A stretch of DNA of 64,000 nt from positions 1-64,000 of the IMG/VR virus record IMGVR_UViG_3300010885_072825; one strand, written 5' to 3'. Under the pieces are notes generated by a model. The model searched no databases and had not been told where the DNA came from. It worked only from the letters and a program-made list of their open reading frames with translations. The translations under genes were made by a program, and so were the position numbers. Of the stretch, positions 41,750-51,534 are shown piece by piece (positions within the stretch are counted from its first letter, which is position 1; each line of letters begins with the position of its first letter). Source of the stretch: a virus.

Positions 41750-42653
41750 CGCTGATCGACTTATTCTCTTGTTGGAAACACAACAATTAGATGAAATTTC
41801 CATACCTATTCCTGCAGGTATTCAAAATCTCATTAACAAAGCAGTTGATGCTCGTGCACGCTACAATCGAGATGCGGCCGCTAGAGAACATGCCAAAACT
41901 GAAAAAGCTGAATTAAACCGAAGTGTTAGAATAGTGTTCAATAAAATCATAGGTGACATGGAAAAGCAGATTGGATCAGATCGAAAATCCATGACATTAC
42001 AAACCATGACTTATAATTTCCTTTATAGAAAATTGATTCAATGGTGTGGTTATGAAAACTTAAAAGCAAATGACAAAATTTTTGTGAAAGTGTTAAAAAA
42101 TCCCATTGCATCAAAACTTGCTGCAATTGACCATTTCACACCCATATCACTTGCTATATTAAAATCAAACAATGTGATATCACAAGATCCACAATTTCGA
42201 AAATTTCGAAAGAATCCTAGACAAATTGACGCAGCTATAGCTGACTTGATTGAAGCGCTGATCACACTTACATTGGTTGAATTGGATGGAATGGAACATG
42301 GTGAAGACCTGCCTATTACAGACACTGTTGTTTTAAATAATACCAGTTACGCAAAAGAATCTGATGGATCCTGGTATGATGAAGCAACTGGTAAATCGGT
42401 GGTTGATAAAAGATTACTTGCAATCTTAAATAAAGCACATGGATTAAAAAATACTAATTTTGCAACGCATACAGTTAATTACGAAGGGGTCAATTATACT
42501 AAAGATCCAAAAACAGGTGTCTGGACAAGCGCGCCACAAAATATACCTGTTGAAAAATCACAATCACAACTAATTGACTTATTGAATGATTTACTTGCCC
42601 ATAAAACAGGAACGGAAGCAACCAGATCCGTAAACGACAATTTACCGAGATAA
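41742..42653 (+). CDS. hypothetical protein with leader-like N-terminus
   Basis: 303 residues. N-terminus MTDADRLILLLETQQLDEIS has L-L-E/T at 10-13, a gp21-type site. The body is helical; the C-terminal third contains a repeated short motif (LNNTSYAKESDGSWYDEATG and VNYEGVNYTKDPKTGVW), perhaps a WW-like beta duplication. Inferred virion-internal. Confidence 0.6.
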   Translation: MTDADRLILLLETQQLDEISIPIPAGIQNLINKAVDARARYNRDAAAREHAKTEKAELNRSVRIVFNKIIGDMEKQIGSDRKSMTLQTMTYNFLYRKLIQWCGYENLKANDKIFVKVLKNPIASKLAAIDHFTPISLAILKSNNVISQDPQFRKFRKNPRQIDAAIADLIEALITLTLVELDGMEHGEDLPITDTVVLNNTSYAKESDGSWYDEATGKSVVDKRLLAILNKAHGLKNTNFATHTVNYEGVNYTKDPKTGVWTSAPQNIPVEKSQSQLIDLLNDLLAHKTGTEATRSVNDNLPR

Positions 42654-42707
42654 CGACGTTTGACAAGCGGTCATCTACCAGCTATTGTATATTCAGGAGT
42701 GATTTAG

Positions 42708-43829
42708 ATGAGATTTGACCAATTAGTTTTGAAAACAGCACGAGTTCGCATTTCACATCCTGAGGATTTGATTTTTGATGCTGGTCTATCAGGCGCTGCT
42801 GCTGCTCTAAATATTCTGGAAACAACTGCTAAAACCCCCAATCAAATTTCCATTAAATTTGATGGATCCCCAGCGTTGATTTTCGGACGTGATGAACGTG
42901 GATTTTCTGCAATTGATAAGATTGAATTCAACAAGTTGCAATATGAATTGCCTAGATCAGGATCTGAATTAGCTGAAAGATTATTCAAACGTGTTCCAGA
43001 CCAACCTGGCCGCGCTGACTATGCTGCTGCTATTGGTGAAGTCTGGAGATATCTAGAACGCTTGATTCCTGAATCATTCCAGGGTTTTCTACAAGGAGAC
43101 CTTATGTGGGCAGGTGATGTTCCTGTGATAAACGGCAATTTTCAATTCAGTCCAAATAAAATTGTCTATAAGGTACCAGTTGGTTCCACATTGGGACAAC
43201 AGATTGCCAAAAGTCAAGTTGGGATCGCAATCCACAGCTATTATGAAAACCGTCAACAACACCAATCAACTGCGGTTGACGTTAATGAACTCAAGCTTAA
43301 TTCTGTGCCTGGGTTAGTAATCTTAGATCCAACAATCACAATCAATCAGCCACTCAATTGGCCAGTTGAATTGGGAAATCAGTTGCGAAATCTATTGACT
43401 ATCCATCAAGACCAGTTAACTGAATTTTTTGATCCAGTTGAATTGAAGAAGCATCAAATAAGTGACATGGCAAGCTATATGAAACGCTATGTTAATTTAC
43501 TGGCTAGAAATGGCAAACCAGCATTATATGCACACATTCAAAATTTTGAAAGCTGGATCATTTCAGACAATCTAAAAATCACTCGTAGAAAAGCAGCCAA
43601 CCTATATGCTTACTTTGCACAACATAAATCTACGGTAGCTGAAATTTGGCAAATCGTAGATCTAACTGTTCGAATCAAATATAATTTAAAAGCCCAGCTT
43701 GATAGAATTACAGATTCTCATATACATGCAGAACTACATGGCAAACCAGAACAAGAAGGGTTTGTTTCAGATACGAAATATGGAAAAATTAAGTTGGTTG
43801 ACCGATCTCAATTTATGCGAGAAGTCTAA
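42708..43829 (+). CDS. phage protein with ligase-like KxDG motif (DUF6267-like)
   Basis: 373 residues. ISIKFDGSPALIFGRDERG holds K50-F-D-G, motif I of covalent nucleotidyltransferases (DNA/RNA ligases, capping enzymes); GFLQGDLMW and FSPNKIVYKV follow in places expected for motifs III and IV, and the C-terminal YGKIKLVD resembles motif V. A family of T4-like phage proteins has this layout without proven activity. A ribosome site CAGGAG precedes ATG; a TTGACA stands 48 bp upstream. Confidence 0.75.
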   Translation: MRFDQLVLKTARVRISHPEDLIFDAGLSGAAAALNILETTAKTPNQISIKFDGSPALIFGRDERGFSAIDKIEFNKLQYELPRSGSELAERLFKRVPDQPGRADYAAAIGEVWRYLERLIPESFQGFLQGDLMWAGDVPVINGNFQFSPNKIVYKVPVGSTLGQQIAKSQVGIAIHSYYENRQQHQSTAVDVNELKLNSVPGLVILDPTITINQPLNWPVELGNQLRNLLTIHQDQLTEFFDPVELKKHQISDMASYMKRYVNLLARNGKPALYAHIQNFESWIISDNLKITRRKAANLYAYFAQHKSTVAEIWQIVDLTVRIKYNLKAQLDRITDSHIHAELHGKPEQEGFVSDTKYGKIKLVDRSQFMREV

Positions 43830-44200
43830 ACCTCATCAGACTTCACCAATGTTATGGTCCGTCGCTTAAGTCTTTTATTGGAAATTTCTGTTAGATTTAT
43901 CATGGGTCCTCCCATTATGGCACATTCTTTTCTAGCAAATACTCGCAAATAGGGTTTGAATTGCTGAAAACGATGTTTCAAAAATAAATTGATGGGTATG
44001 GATCGGTTGGATTCATACCACCAATCTTCCCCACATGATAGAAACTCCAGTTTTTGTTCTTCTGAATAATTGGGAGTAAGAACATACATGCTGATAAAAC
44101 TGTTGTCGGCATTTTGAATTATACCCACATAGACATTTTTCAAATATGAGATCATCGTGAGGAATGGAAATTTTTCTAAAAATTCAGAAGTTTCGGTCAT
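43826..44200 (-). CDS. conserved T4-like phage protein
   Basis: 124 residues. Signature GIIQNADNSFISMYVL, then FLSCGEDWWYESNRSIPINLFL and a C-terminal RRTITLVKSDEV; this pattern (EWWWESNRxIPI) is shared by an uncharacterised family of T4-like phages. Overlaps the KxDG gene stop by 4 bp on the opposite strand. Late octamer at 44228-44235. Function not known. Confidence 0.7.
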   Translation of the reverse strand: MTETSEFLEKFPFLTMISYLKNVYVGIIQNADNSFISMYVLTPNYSEEQKLEFLSCGEDWWYESNRSIPINLFLKHRFQQFKPYLRVFARKECAIMGGPMINLTEISNKRLKRRTITLVKSDEV

Positions 44201-44227
44201 TGAAATCTTTATATAAAGTGAACTGTG

Positions 44228-44246
44228 TATTTATGCAGCATAAATA
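44228..44246. promoter_or_regulatory. palindromic divergent late promoters
   Basis: TATTTATGCAGCATAAATA: an exact inverted repeat with a 3-nt centre. Read left it is CATAAATA for the gene ending 43826, read right it is CATAAATA for the gene starting 44268. Confidence 0.7.
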
Positions 44247-44267
44247 ATGGCAAAAGAAAGTTTTTGA

Positions 44268-45083
44268 ATGTCCACAGTTTTTTTATTTCAAACCAGTGAT
44301 TTGATTCAATTGACTTGGGAAATAGACACAGTTAGGAACATAAATCTGCCAATGATACAGTACAACACAAAAATATATAAAGGTGTAACGAACAGTTTGG
44401 ATTTCCAAGTCAAAAATAATGATCGCAAAGCTATTAACTTGGCTGGATTGACATTAACTGTTAGAATCAATAACGTAGAAACCAGCGACGTTCTTTTAAC
44501 AAAAGCAGCCCAACTAACTGATGAACCCAATGGTCGAGCTCAACTCATATTAACTCCCACTGAAATTTCAGAATGGCCAGCGGGTTTCTACACCTACAAT
44601 GTGGAAACAACTGATACTAGCGGTATCAGTAGATTCTTATGTGTTGATTTAAATCGATCAATAACTGGAAATTTTGAATTAATTGATACTATTGGAAACA
44701 TCTTGGTTCCAGCAACCACTATAAAGGGTTCTCAATTTACACCACAGCCAATTGGCAGCTATAGTTCAATTTGGACAAGTACTGCTTTTCCTGGCAATGC
44801 ACAATTGGGGTTGCTAAATGGAATGCATACTTGTGTGGTTTATCAAACCAATTGGACTGGAAAATTTTGGATTCAAACCAGTTTAAACAATGATCCCCCT
44901 CGTGATTATGAATGGAGCAATTCTACGATAGGCACCGGCGGTGAAGACTATTATCTGTTTACAAATTCAACACCAGCAATTTGTTATTTCAATATTGTGA
45001 TATCATGCAATTGGATACGTTTCCGATTCCTACCTGACAGTTTAAACCAGGGAACATTTGACCAAGTCAGCTATAAATGTTGA
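44268..45083 (+). CDS. putative virion structural protein
   Basis: 271 residues, strand-rich. N-terminal region about residues 30-115 (KIYKGVTNSLDFQVKNNDRK, then LTLTVRINNVETSDVLL) resembles the immunoglobulin-like attachment domain at the start of phage baseplate or fibre proteins. C-terminal half may be another beta domain (GKFWIQTSLNNDPP). The ATG lacks a good ribosome site. Confidence 0.6.
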   Translation: MSTVFLFQTSDLIQLTWEIDTVRNINLPMIQYNTKIYKGVTNSLDFQVKNNDRKAINLAGLTLTVRINNVETSDVLLTKAAQLTDEPNGRAQLILTPTEISEWPAGFYTYNVETTDTSGISRFLCVDLNRSITGNFELIDTIGNILVPATTIKGSQFTPQPIGSYSSIWTSTAFPGNAQLGLLNGMHTCVVYQTNWTGKFWIQTSLNNDPPRDYEWSNSTIGTGGEDYYLFTNSTPAICYFNIVISCNWIRFRFLPDSLNQGTFDQVSYKC

Positions 45084-45114
45084 TTGATTAGATCAACATC
45101 CAGTATCATTTGGC

Positions 45115-46134
45115 ATGGAATGCTTGACTCAAAATTTAATACTTCGATATTTGCCACCACATCGACAAAACAGTCGAGGTTGGAGAATATTTAATGCAGT
45201 TTGTTGTCATCACCGTGGACACAATCCTGACGGCCGAAACCGAGGCAATTTACTTTGTGAAGGTAACCTAACAACCTACAACTGTTACAATTGCAATTTC
45301 AGTATTGTATGTGATGAAATTAATCTAACCATGAAGGCACAATCATTGCTGCAATGGTTGGGTATACCTGAAGATGAAATCGCACTTCTAAAACTACAAC
45401 TTTATAAAAATAGAATAGAAGGCGTTGAACGAGTCAAACCCAAAATCGCAGAACCCGCTATTTCATATGCTGAACAAACCGTACCTGAAGATGCTAAATT
45501 GATAAGTTACTGGTTGAACCAGTCTGTTATTCCAGACGATTTGTTGGTAGTATTGGATAACATGTTGAGTGCTCGTGGATCAAGTGTGACCACAGCATAT
45601 GATTATTATTGGACACCGTCTACAAAATGGAACCTGAACCAACGCGTTATAATACCATTTTTCCATCAACAAAAAATCGTTGGTTGGACTGCTCGTTGGT
45701 GTTGGGGACCAGTTCCAGCAGGAGTTCCACGTTATAGAAATAGTGATATTCCTCCAAATTATATTTTCAATTTGGATACCATGGCAAAAAATCGAAAATT
45801 TTGTCTAATACATGAAGGTCCTTTTGATGCAATTGCAACAGAAGGCGTAGCTGTATTAGGAAGCAAATTAAGTTCAGAACAAATATTTGAATTGGAAAAA
45901 GCTGATGCTGAAAAAATTGTAGTACCTGATCGACAACAGAAAAATCAAAACTTAATTGATCAAGCACTGGCATTAGATTGGGCGGTTAGTTTTCCTGATT
46001 GGGAAAACGACGTAAAAGATGCTAGTGATGCAGCCAAAAAATATGGCAGATTATATACACTTAGAAGCATAATATCCAGTAAAACTAATAACAAACTGGA
46101 AATTGGCATCAAAAGGCAAATGTTCACTCAATAA
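45115..46134 (+). CDS. DNA primase (gp61-like)
   Basis: 339 residues. N-terminal zinc-binding region with CCHHRGHNPDGRNRGNLLCE and CYNC; a TOPRIM core with LIHEGPFDAIAT (catalytic Glu), VAVLG and VVPDRQQKNQ (DxD-like). Makes RNA primers for lagging-strand synthesis. The stop overlaps the helicase ATG (TAATG), consistent with a coupled primosome. Confidence 0.9.
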   Translation: MECLTQNLILRYLPPHRQNSRGWRIFNAVCCHHRGHNPDGRNRGNLLCEGNLTTYNCYNCNFSIVCDEINLTMKAQSLLQWLGIPEDEIALLKLQLYKNRIEGVERVKPKIAEPAISYAEQTVPEDAKLISYWLNQSVIPDDLLVVLDNMLSARGSSVTTAYDYYWTPSTKWNLNQRVIIPFFHQQKIVGWTARWCWGPVPAGVPRYRNSDIPPNYIFNLDTMAKNRKFCLIHEGPFDAIATEGVAVLGSKLSSEQIFELEKADAEKIVVPDRQQKNQNLIDQALALDWAVSFPDWENDVKDASDAAKKYGRLYTLRSIISSKTNNKLEIGIKRQMFTQ

Positions 46135-47540
46135 TGGCAAAGCAAATCGAAACAAGTGTCTCAGAATTTTCTGAAGACAAGCAAAAGTTACTTATTGATG
46201 TGCTTCTTAGCAGTGAAGATATCTATGCTAGGTGTCAGAATATTTTGAGTGACAAGTATTTTGTCAACAAGTTTCGTCCAGCAATTAGGTATATTAAAAA
46301 ATACACAAATGAGTATCGAGTCCTTCCCAAAATACAGCAAGTAAATGCTGAAACCGGCTTGAATTTTGAATTAATCGAAAACATTACCCTACAACACCAA
46401 GATTCGTTCTTAGATGAAATTGAAGAATTTTGCAAAAACCGAGCTATTGCAGATGCAGTATTAACTAGTGCTGGCCTGATTGAAAAAGGGAACTATGGTG
46501 AAGTTGAACGCTTGGTGCGAGAAGCAATCCTGGTAAGCATTAAAAGTGATTTGGGAACTAACTATTTTGAAAACCCCAAAGAAAGGCTTAATGCAATCAA
46601 AAACCGAAATGGGCAAGTATCAACTGGATTAAAATCAATTGATGAAAAATTATATGGTTTGAATCGAGGAGAAATAACTATATTTGCTGGTGCTTCTGGT
46701 ATGGGCAAATCAGTATTTCTACAAAACTTTGCAATCAATATGTTTCAACAGGGTATGAATGTGGTTTATATCAGCCTTGAGTTGAGTGAAGGCCTGACTG
46801 CAATGCGTATTGACAGCATGTTGACTGGATATTCATTAAAAGAAGTTTTTAAGAAGATTGATGATATTGAATTGAAAGTTATACAAGTAGGTCGGAAAAG
46901 TGGCAGTTTGCACATCAAGCAAATGACACAGGGCACCAGAACAAATGATATCAAAGCCTATTTGAAGAATTATGAAATACAAACCCAACAACGTCCAGAT
47001 GTTCTCATAGTAGACTATTTGGATTTGCTATTCCCCAATGATAAAAAAATTGATGTTAGTAATTTGAATATTAAGGACAAATTCGTCACCGAAGAGCTTC
47101 GTGGACTTGGGGTTGAACGCAATATGGTACTGGTGTCCGCTTCACAATTAAACCGGAGCGCGGTTAATGAGCAAGAACATGATCATTCAATGATTGCAGG
47201 CGGTATTAGTAAAATTCAAGCAGCAGACAACGTTATGAGCATCTATGCTAGTGACGCAATGAAAGAACGTGGCCAATACCTAATACAATTTTTAAAAACT
47301 AGAAGTAGCGGTGGTGTTGGTAGCAAAGTATATGTGGGGTTTGATCCCAATACTCTTAGAATCTTTGATATTGATCCAGCTGAATCACAAGCTATTCGAG
47401 AAGGCCCACAATCCACAGCAGACATGTTCAATAGTCTCCGGCGCCAAAATAATAGAATAGCTGATAAAACCGAAGAAGCAACTCCGGTTGAAACCAAGGT
47501 TCGAGACTTGAGTCAAATAAAAAACTTAATCCGGAGATAG
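46134..47540 (+). CDS. replicative DNA helicase (DnaB/gp41-like)
   Basis: 468 residues. RecA-like core: Walker A FAGASGMGKSV (about 182-191), Walker B VLIVDYLDLL, and VSASQLNRS (sensor Gln motif), with N-terminal helical domain. Forms hexamer with gp61-like primase. The Walker A site is a frequent split-intein target in related phages but is uninterrupted here. Confidence 0.93.
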   Translation: MAKQIETSVSEFSEDKQKLLIDVLLSSEDIYARCQNILSDKYFVNKFRPAIRYIKKYTNEYRVLPKIQQVNAETGLNFELIENITLQHQDSFLDEIEEFCKNRAIADAVLTSAGLIEKGNYGEVERLVREAILVSIKSDLGTNYFENPKERLNAIKNRNGQVSTGLKSIDEKLYGLNRGEITIFAGASGMGKSVFLQNFAINMFQQGMNVVYISLELSEGLTAMRIDSMLTGYSLKEVFKKIDDIELKVIQVGRKSGSLHIKQMTQGTRTNDIKAYLKNYEIQTQQRPDVLIVDYLDLLFPNDKKIDVSNLNIKDKFVTEELRGLGVERNMVLVSASQLNRSAVNEQEHDHSMIAGGISKIQAADNVMSIYASDAMKERGQYLIQFLKTRSSGGVGSKVYVGFDPNTLRIFDIDPAESQAIREGPQSTADMFNSLRRQNNRIADKTEEATPVETKVRDLSQIKNLIRR

Positions 47541-47546
47541 TCATTA

Positions 47547-47570
47547 AAAAAGCTGCCTAAGCAGCTTTTT
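47547..47570. terminator. bidirectional intrinsic terminator
   Basis: Stem AAAAAGCTGC/GCAGCTTTTT with loop CTAA, between converging genes. A/T tails on both sides allow termination of both strands. Confidence 0.85.
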
Positions 47571-47572
47571 CT

Positions 47573-47902
47573 TTATAGTGCAGGTTTAGTTTTTCGTCCC
47601 CGTTTTTTACCAACATTTTTAATTGATCCATCTGCATTCAATTCATATGTATCAATAAATCTATCAGGGCTCATGCCATCAATTTGAATAACTGAATTCC
47701 AATTAATATCTATAATCGCATCAGTTTTTAAATTTCGGCTTTTGAACCAATAATTATTGGCTTTGATTTGTATGGATTGAATATGAAAGTCGTCTGTTTT
47801 AGTAAATGGTCCAGTTTCAGTGTTGACCATATATTTTGCTGTAATTATAGTGTCTGTTTTAAATGCATTTTTTACTAATAGTGATTCTACTACATGAGCC
47901 AT
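47573..47902 (-). CDS. conserved hypothetical protein
   Basis: 109 residues, strand-rich (TIITAKYMVNTETGPFTKTD) with a C-terminal NADGSIKNVGKKRGRKTKPA basic tail. Found as a short protein in related phages with the same 'NADG..KxVGKKRGRK' end. Lies directly after the ClpA-like gene. Function not known. Confidence 0.65.
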   Translation of the reverse strand: MAHVVESLLVKNAFKTDTIITAKYMVNTETGPFTKTDDFHIQSIQIKANNYWFKSRNLKTDAIIDINWNSVIQIDGMSPDRFIDTYELNADGSIKNVGKKRGRKTKPAL

Positions 47903-47905
47903 TGA

Positions 47906-50122
47906 TTATTTTCCTTCTTGAAACTCAAACTCTAACTTTTTATTCTGTTCAGTGATAGTAACTCGCCCTCCTGTTTTTAGCCGACCCCAAAGAATTTCCT
48001 TGGCCAGTGGCGTCTTAATATAAGTTTGTATGACTTTTGGCATGGGGCGTGCTCCCATCCGTGGATCAAACCCACGTTCAATTAGCCAGGCTCTAGCTGA
48101 CGCATCAACTGTGACATCAACTGATTTTCCTTGACTTAACTGATTCAATTGACCAATGAATTTATCAAGTATATGATCCATAGTTATTTTTGTCAATGGC
48201 TTAAATTCAACTTGCGCATCAAGTCGATTTCTAAATTCAGGTGTAAAGAATCGGTTGACTGCATCCGAACTCTTGTCTGAATTGTCTGATTCACCAAATC
48301 CAATTCTCATTTTTGCAACTTCTTGTGCTCCAAGATTGGTGGTATAAATCACATAACAATTTCTAAGAGAAACAGTTTCACCATCTGAGCTGGTAATGAC
48401 ACCATAATCCATGGCTTGTAGGAAAATGTTGCTGATGTCCGGATGTGCTTTTTCAATTTCATCAATTAACAAAACTGCATAGGGATACTTTTGTAGCTTG
48501 TTGATCAACATGCCAGATCCTGCTGCACCATCTGAATATCCCACATAACCGGGTGGGCTCCCAATCAATTTAGAAACTGTATGCTTTTCTTGATATTCAC
48601 TCATATCAAAACGAATTAATTCAATTGACAATTGATTGGCAAGTTCTTGGGCAAGCGCTGTCTTACCAGTTCCTGTGGGACCAGTAAACAAAAAAGAACC
48701 CAGTGTTTTTTCCGTTTCTCTGAGACCACTACTAGATATCAATACTGAATCAACTAGTTGATCTACTGCCATGTCTTGTCCAAAAATTTTGGATTTTATT
48801 TTATCATTTAATGTTTTCAGTTGTTCAGTGGGATCGGCTGTTTTTGTAATTTTTATTTTTGCAACTCGTTCGATTTCTTCCTCAATTAAAGTTCGATCAA
48901 TTTGTCGAACACGTTGATTTTTAGGCAACAGTTTTTGTTTTGCACCAACTGAATCTATTAAATCAATAGCTTTATCTGGTAAGAAACGATCAATGATGTA
49001 TCGACTACTTAGTTCAACTGCTGCGACCAATGCATCAGGAGTGTATTTTACTGAATGGAATTTTTCATAGTGTTTTGAAATTCCCATCAAAATAGCAATA
49101 GCATCAGTTTGACTGGGTTCCAGCACGTCTATTTTTTGAAAACGGCGCACCAATGCACGATCTTTTGCAAAATGTCTCTTGTATTCTTCTTGTGTGGTAC
49201 TACCAATTGTTTTAATTTCACCACGTCCCAAAGCTGGCTTCAAAATATTTGCAGCATCCATTGCTCCACCAGACGTACCAACCGCACCAGCTCCCATGAT
49301 CATATGAATTTCATCAATAAACAAAATTAATTTGGGATCAGCTGCAAAAATACCAATAAGCTGTTTTAGTCGTTCTTCAAAATCACCACGAAATTTGGTT
49401 CCAGCCAACATACTAGATAAATCCAAACTGTAGATAGTGTGATTTTTCAAGCAATCTGGCACTTGATCTCGCACGATCTTGGCTGCAAGTCCTTCAACTA
49501 TCACGGTTTTACCAACGCCTGGATCCCCGGCCATAATCACATTGTTTTTATTTTTTCGAGTCAGGACCTGGCAAATAGCAGAGATTTCAGTTTCTCGACC
49601 AATAACAGTGTCGATTTTATTAGCTTTTGCTTGTTCATTTAAATTGATACACCATTGATTTAAAATATCACGCGGTGATTGCCGATTCCTTGCACTGCCA
49701 AGATTTGCCAAATAATTGAATAGCTGTTGTAGATCTGGTCCAAACTCTTCAATGAAATAAGAAGCATGACTTTCTTCAATACCATATAGTGCAATAAACA
49801 TGTCAATATCAGTTGGATCAGATTTGCCATTTATCATGGCCTGTGCTTTGGCTTTTTTCAAAACATTGGCAACGCTTGGTGTATGCCGTGGATTGTAGGG
49901 TTCTGCGGCTGACATAATTTCGTGATTATTGGTATTATCTAGATAATGCAGCGTGTATTCAATCAGTGAGTCAAAATCACCATCTGTCAGTTCAATCATT
50001 TTTTGAATTGCTTCACTTTCAAGTAGTGAAGCTAAGACGTGCTCCAAAGTCACCAGTTCATGATAGCGTTGACTGGCCAGTTGATAACTTCTGATCAGTA
50101 CTTCTTGTATGGTCTTATTCAT
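47906..50122 (-). CDS. ClpA-like AAA+ unfoldase
   Basis: 738 residues. N-domain ([28 protein letters not shown]) of Clp/Hsp100 type; D1 Walker A GDPGVGKT (199-206) and [13 protein letters not shown]2 Walker [12 protein letters not shown] and [12 protein letters not shown]. There is no long ClpB middle domain. A RIGFGE loop before [11 protein letters not shown] is in the position of the IGL/IGF loop with which ClpA/ClpX dock to ClpP. So it could use host ClpP. No clpP gene is in the window. It lies next to peptide deformylase and DnaJ. Confidence 0.92.
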   Translation of the reverse strand: MNKTIQEVLIRSYQLASQRYHELVTLEHVLASLLESEAIQKMIELTDGDFDSLIEYTLHYLDNTNNHEIMSAAEPYNPRHTPSVANVLKKAKAQAMINGKSDPTDIDMFIALYGIEESHASYFIEEFGPDLQQLFNYLANLGSARNRQSPRDILNQWCINLNEQAKANKIDTVIGRETEISAICQVLTRKNKNNVIMAGDPGVGKTVIVEGLAAKIVRDQVPDCLKNHTIYSLDLSSMLAGTKFRGDFEERLKQLIGIFAADPKLILFIDEIHMIMGAGAVGTSGGAMDAANILKPALGRGEIKTIGSTTQEEYKRHFAKDRALVRRFQKIDVLEPSQTDAIAILMGISKHYEKFHSVKYTPDALVAAVELSSRYIIDRFLPDKAIDLIDSVGAKQKLLPKNQRVRQIDRTLIEEEIERVAKIKITKTADPTEQLKTLNDKIKSKIFGQDMAVDQLVDSVLISSSGLRETEKTLGSFLFTGPTGTGKTALAQELANQLSIELIRFDMSEYQEKHTVSKLIGSPPGYVGYSDGAAGSGMLINKLQKYPYAVLLIDEIEKAHPDISNIFLQAMDYGVITSSDGETVSLRNCYVIYTTNLGAQEVAKMRIGFGESDNSDKSSDAVNRFFTPEFRNRLDAQVEFKPLTKITMDHILDKFIGQLNQLSQGKSVDVTVDASARAWLIERGFDPRMGARPMPKVIQTYIKTPLAKEILWGRLKTGGRVTITEQNKKLEFEFQEGK

Positions 50123-50616
50123 TAAAATTCCTTCTTCATCATTCGTTTGATGGCCATTTCAGCTTTGAGATTCGATACTCTATCTACCATACAAATCCCT
50201 TGTAAATGATCAAATTCATGCAGAAATATTCTACTCAACATTTCAGACAACTGAGATTGTCGTATTTCTCCTGTTCGATCTAGCCATTTGGCTTCAATCA
50301 GATGTGGACGGGTGATTTCCAATTCCATGTTGGGCAAGCTCAAACAGCCTTCTGCATAAACGCTGTATTCTTCACTCACACCAACAATTTCAGGATTAAT
50401 GAAAACGATGTAATTGGTATCATCAGGATCACCAGCTATAAAAAACGATTTGTTTATTCCCACCTGTGGTGCTGCTAGACCAACCCCACCAAACATTTGC
50501 ATTATTTGATGCATTTCATCAAACGTGGCTTGTAATTCAGCAATTTCAGTGTCTTCCACTGGCAATGTTGGTTGAGTTAGTATTGGGTCCCAGGGTTTGA
50601 CTAATTCCAGTGTCAT
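50122..50616 (-). CDS. def: peptide deformylase
   Basis: 164 residues. Motif 1 GVGLAAPQVG (44-53), motif 2 EGCLSLP (89-95, Cys91), motif 3 FLHEFDHLQG (HExxH, H133/E134/H137): the complete zinc/iron site. Removes formyl from new N-termini. Phage-encoded deformylases are known from large T4-like phages. The start codon overlaps the stop of the dnaJ-like gene by 4 bp and its stop overlaps the ClpA-like start. Confidence 0.95.
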   Translation of the reverse strand: MTLELVKPWDPILTQPTLPVEDTEIAELQATFDEMHQIMQMFGGVGLAAPQVGINKSFFIAGDPDDTNYIVFINPEIVGVSEEYSVYAEGCLSLPNMELEITRPHLIEAKWLDRTGEIRQSQLSEMLSRIFLHEFDHLQGICMVDRVSNLKAEMAIKRMMKKEF

Positions 50617-51503
50617 GCATAGTTCCTGTTTATTGTCATTATTGATAGTAATTGTTTAGCAAGTTCTTGTTGTTCTTCAGTTAGATGTTTAACATTGGTA
50701 ATTTTAATGACCACTATCAAATCACCCATCAGTGTTTCATTGTGTCTGATGGGCATTCCTTTACCGCGTACCTTTAGATGATCATTTGCATTAATGCCAG
50801 CTGGGATCTTCAAATTAATAGTTGTTTTGTCCAAGCAGGCGAGTGTTACTTCATCTCCCACCAATGCTTGAATTGAATTAATGGTTATTTCTTTGAACAG
50901 GATTGATCGTTCGCGATGATACCCCTGCATATCACTAATGACAATTCTTACATATAGATCGCCCGGGGGTAAATTTGTGTGGGTCGTATCACCATGTCCC
51001 GCATATCTTATTTGTTCTCCGCTTTCAATACCAGATGGTACTCGTACTGTTAATTTTGTAGTTTGTCCCGAGGGCCTATCAAATGATATGTCCACAGATT
51101 TGCCTGTCAATGCATCTGACAAACTGATGTTTAATGTAAAGACCAGGTCTTGATTCTTGGGTGGAGGAGGTTTGAAACCAAAAAAGCTATCGAATTGATT
51201 TCCAAATGCACCACTTCCCATAAATTCTCGCAAAATATCTTCAGGGGTAACATGTGATTGGAATCCGCCGCCGAAATTGGAGAAGCCACCCCCTGCTCCA
51301 CCATACTTTAGCTGCTGGTCATACTGCGCTTTTTTCTGAGTATCTCCCAATATGTCATAGGCTTCTGCAACAGCTTTGAATTTGTCTTCAGTGTCTTTGT
51401 TGACATCCGGATGATATTTTTTTGCTAACTTTCGATAGCTGGATTTGATTTCTTCTGCGGTGGCTGTTTCAGAAAGCCCCAGTGTTTGATAGTGATTTGT
51501 CAT
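50613..51503 (-). CDS. DnaJ/CbpA-like co-chaperone
   Basis: 296 residues. J-domain with YRKLAKKYHPDVNKD (HPD 31-33), a Gly/Phe-rich linker (GGAGGGFSNFGGGF), and two C-terminal beta domains. There is no zinc-finger, so it is type II like CbpA. It would stimulate host DnaK, perhaps for virion protein folding. Next to peptide deformylase and ClpA-like genes. Confidence 0.92.
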   Translation of the reverse strand: MTNHYQTLGLSETATAEEIKSSYRKLAKKYHPDVNKDTEDKFKAVAEAYDILGDTQKKAQYDQQLKYGGAGGGFSNFGGGFQSHVTPEDILREFMGSGAFGNQFDSFFGFKPPPPKNQDLVFTLNISLSDALTGKSVDISFDRPSGQTTKLTVRVPSGIESGEQIRYAGHGDTTHTNLPPGDLYVRIVISDMQGYHRERSILFKEITINSIQALVGDEVTLACLDKTTINLKIPAGINANDHLKVRGKGMPIRHNETLMGDLIVVIKITNVKHLTEEQQELAKQLLSIMTINRNYA

Positions 51504-51534
51504 GTTTTAAATATTGTGAAACTAGTTCAAAAAG

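Noticed and set aside
46680-46720. Possible split intein at the gp41-like Walker A site
   Set aside because: The helicase is one open frame through GASGMGKSV; nothing is inserted.
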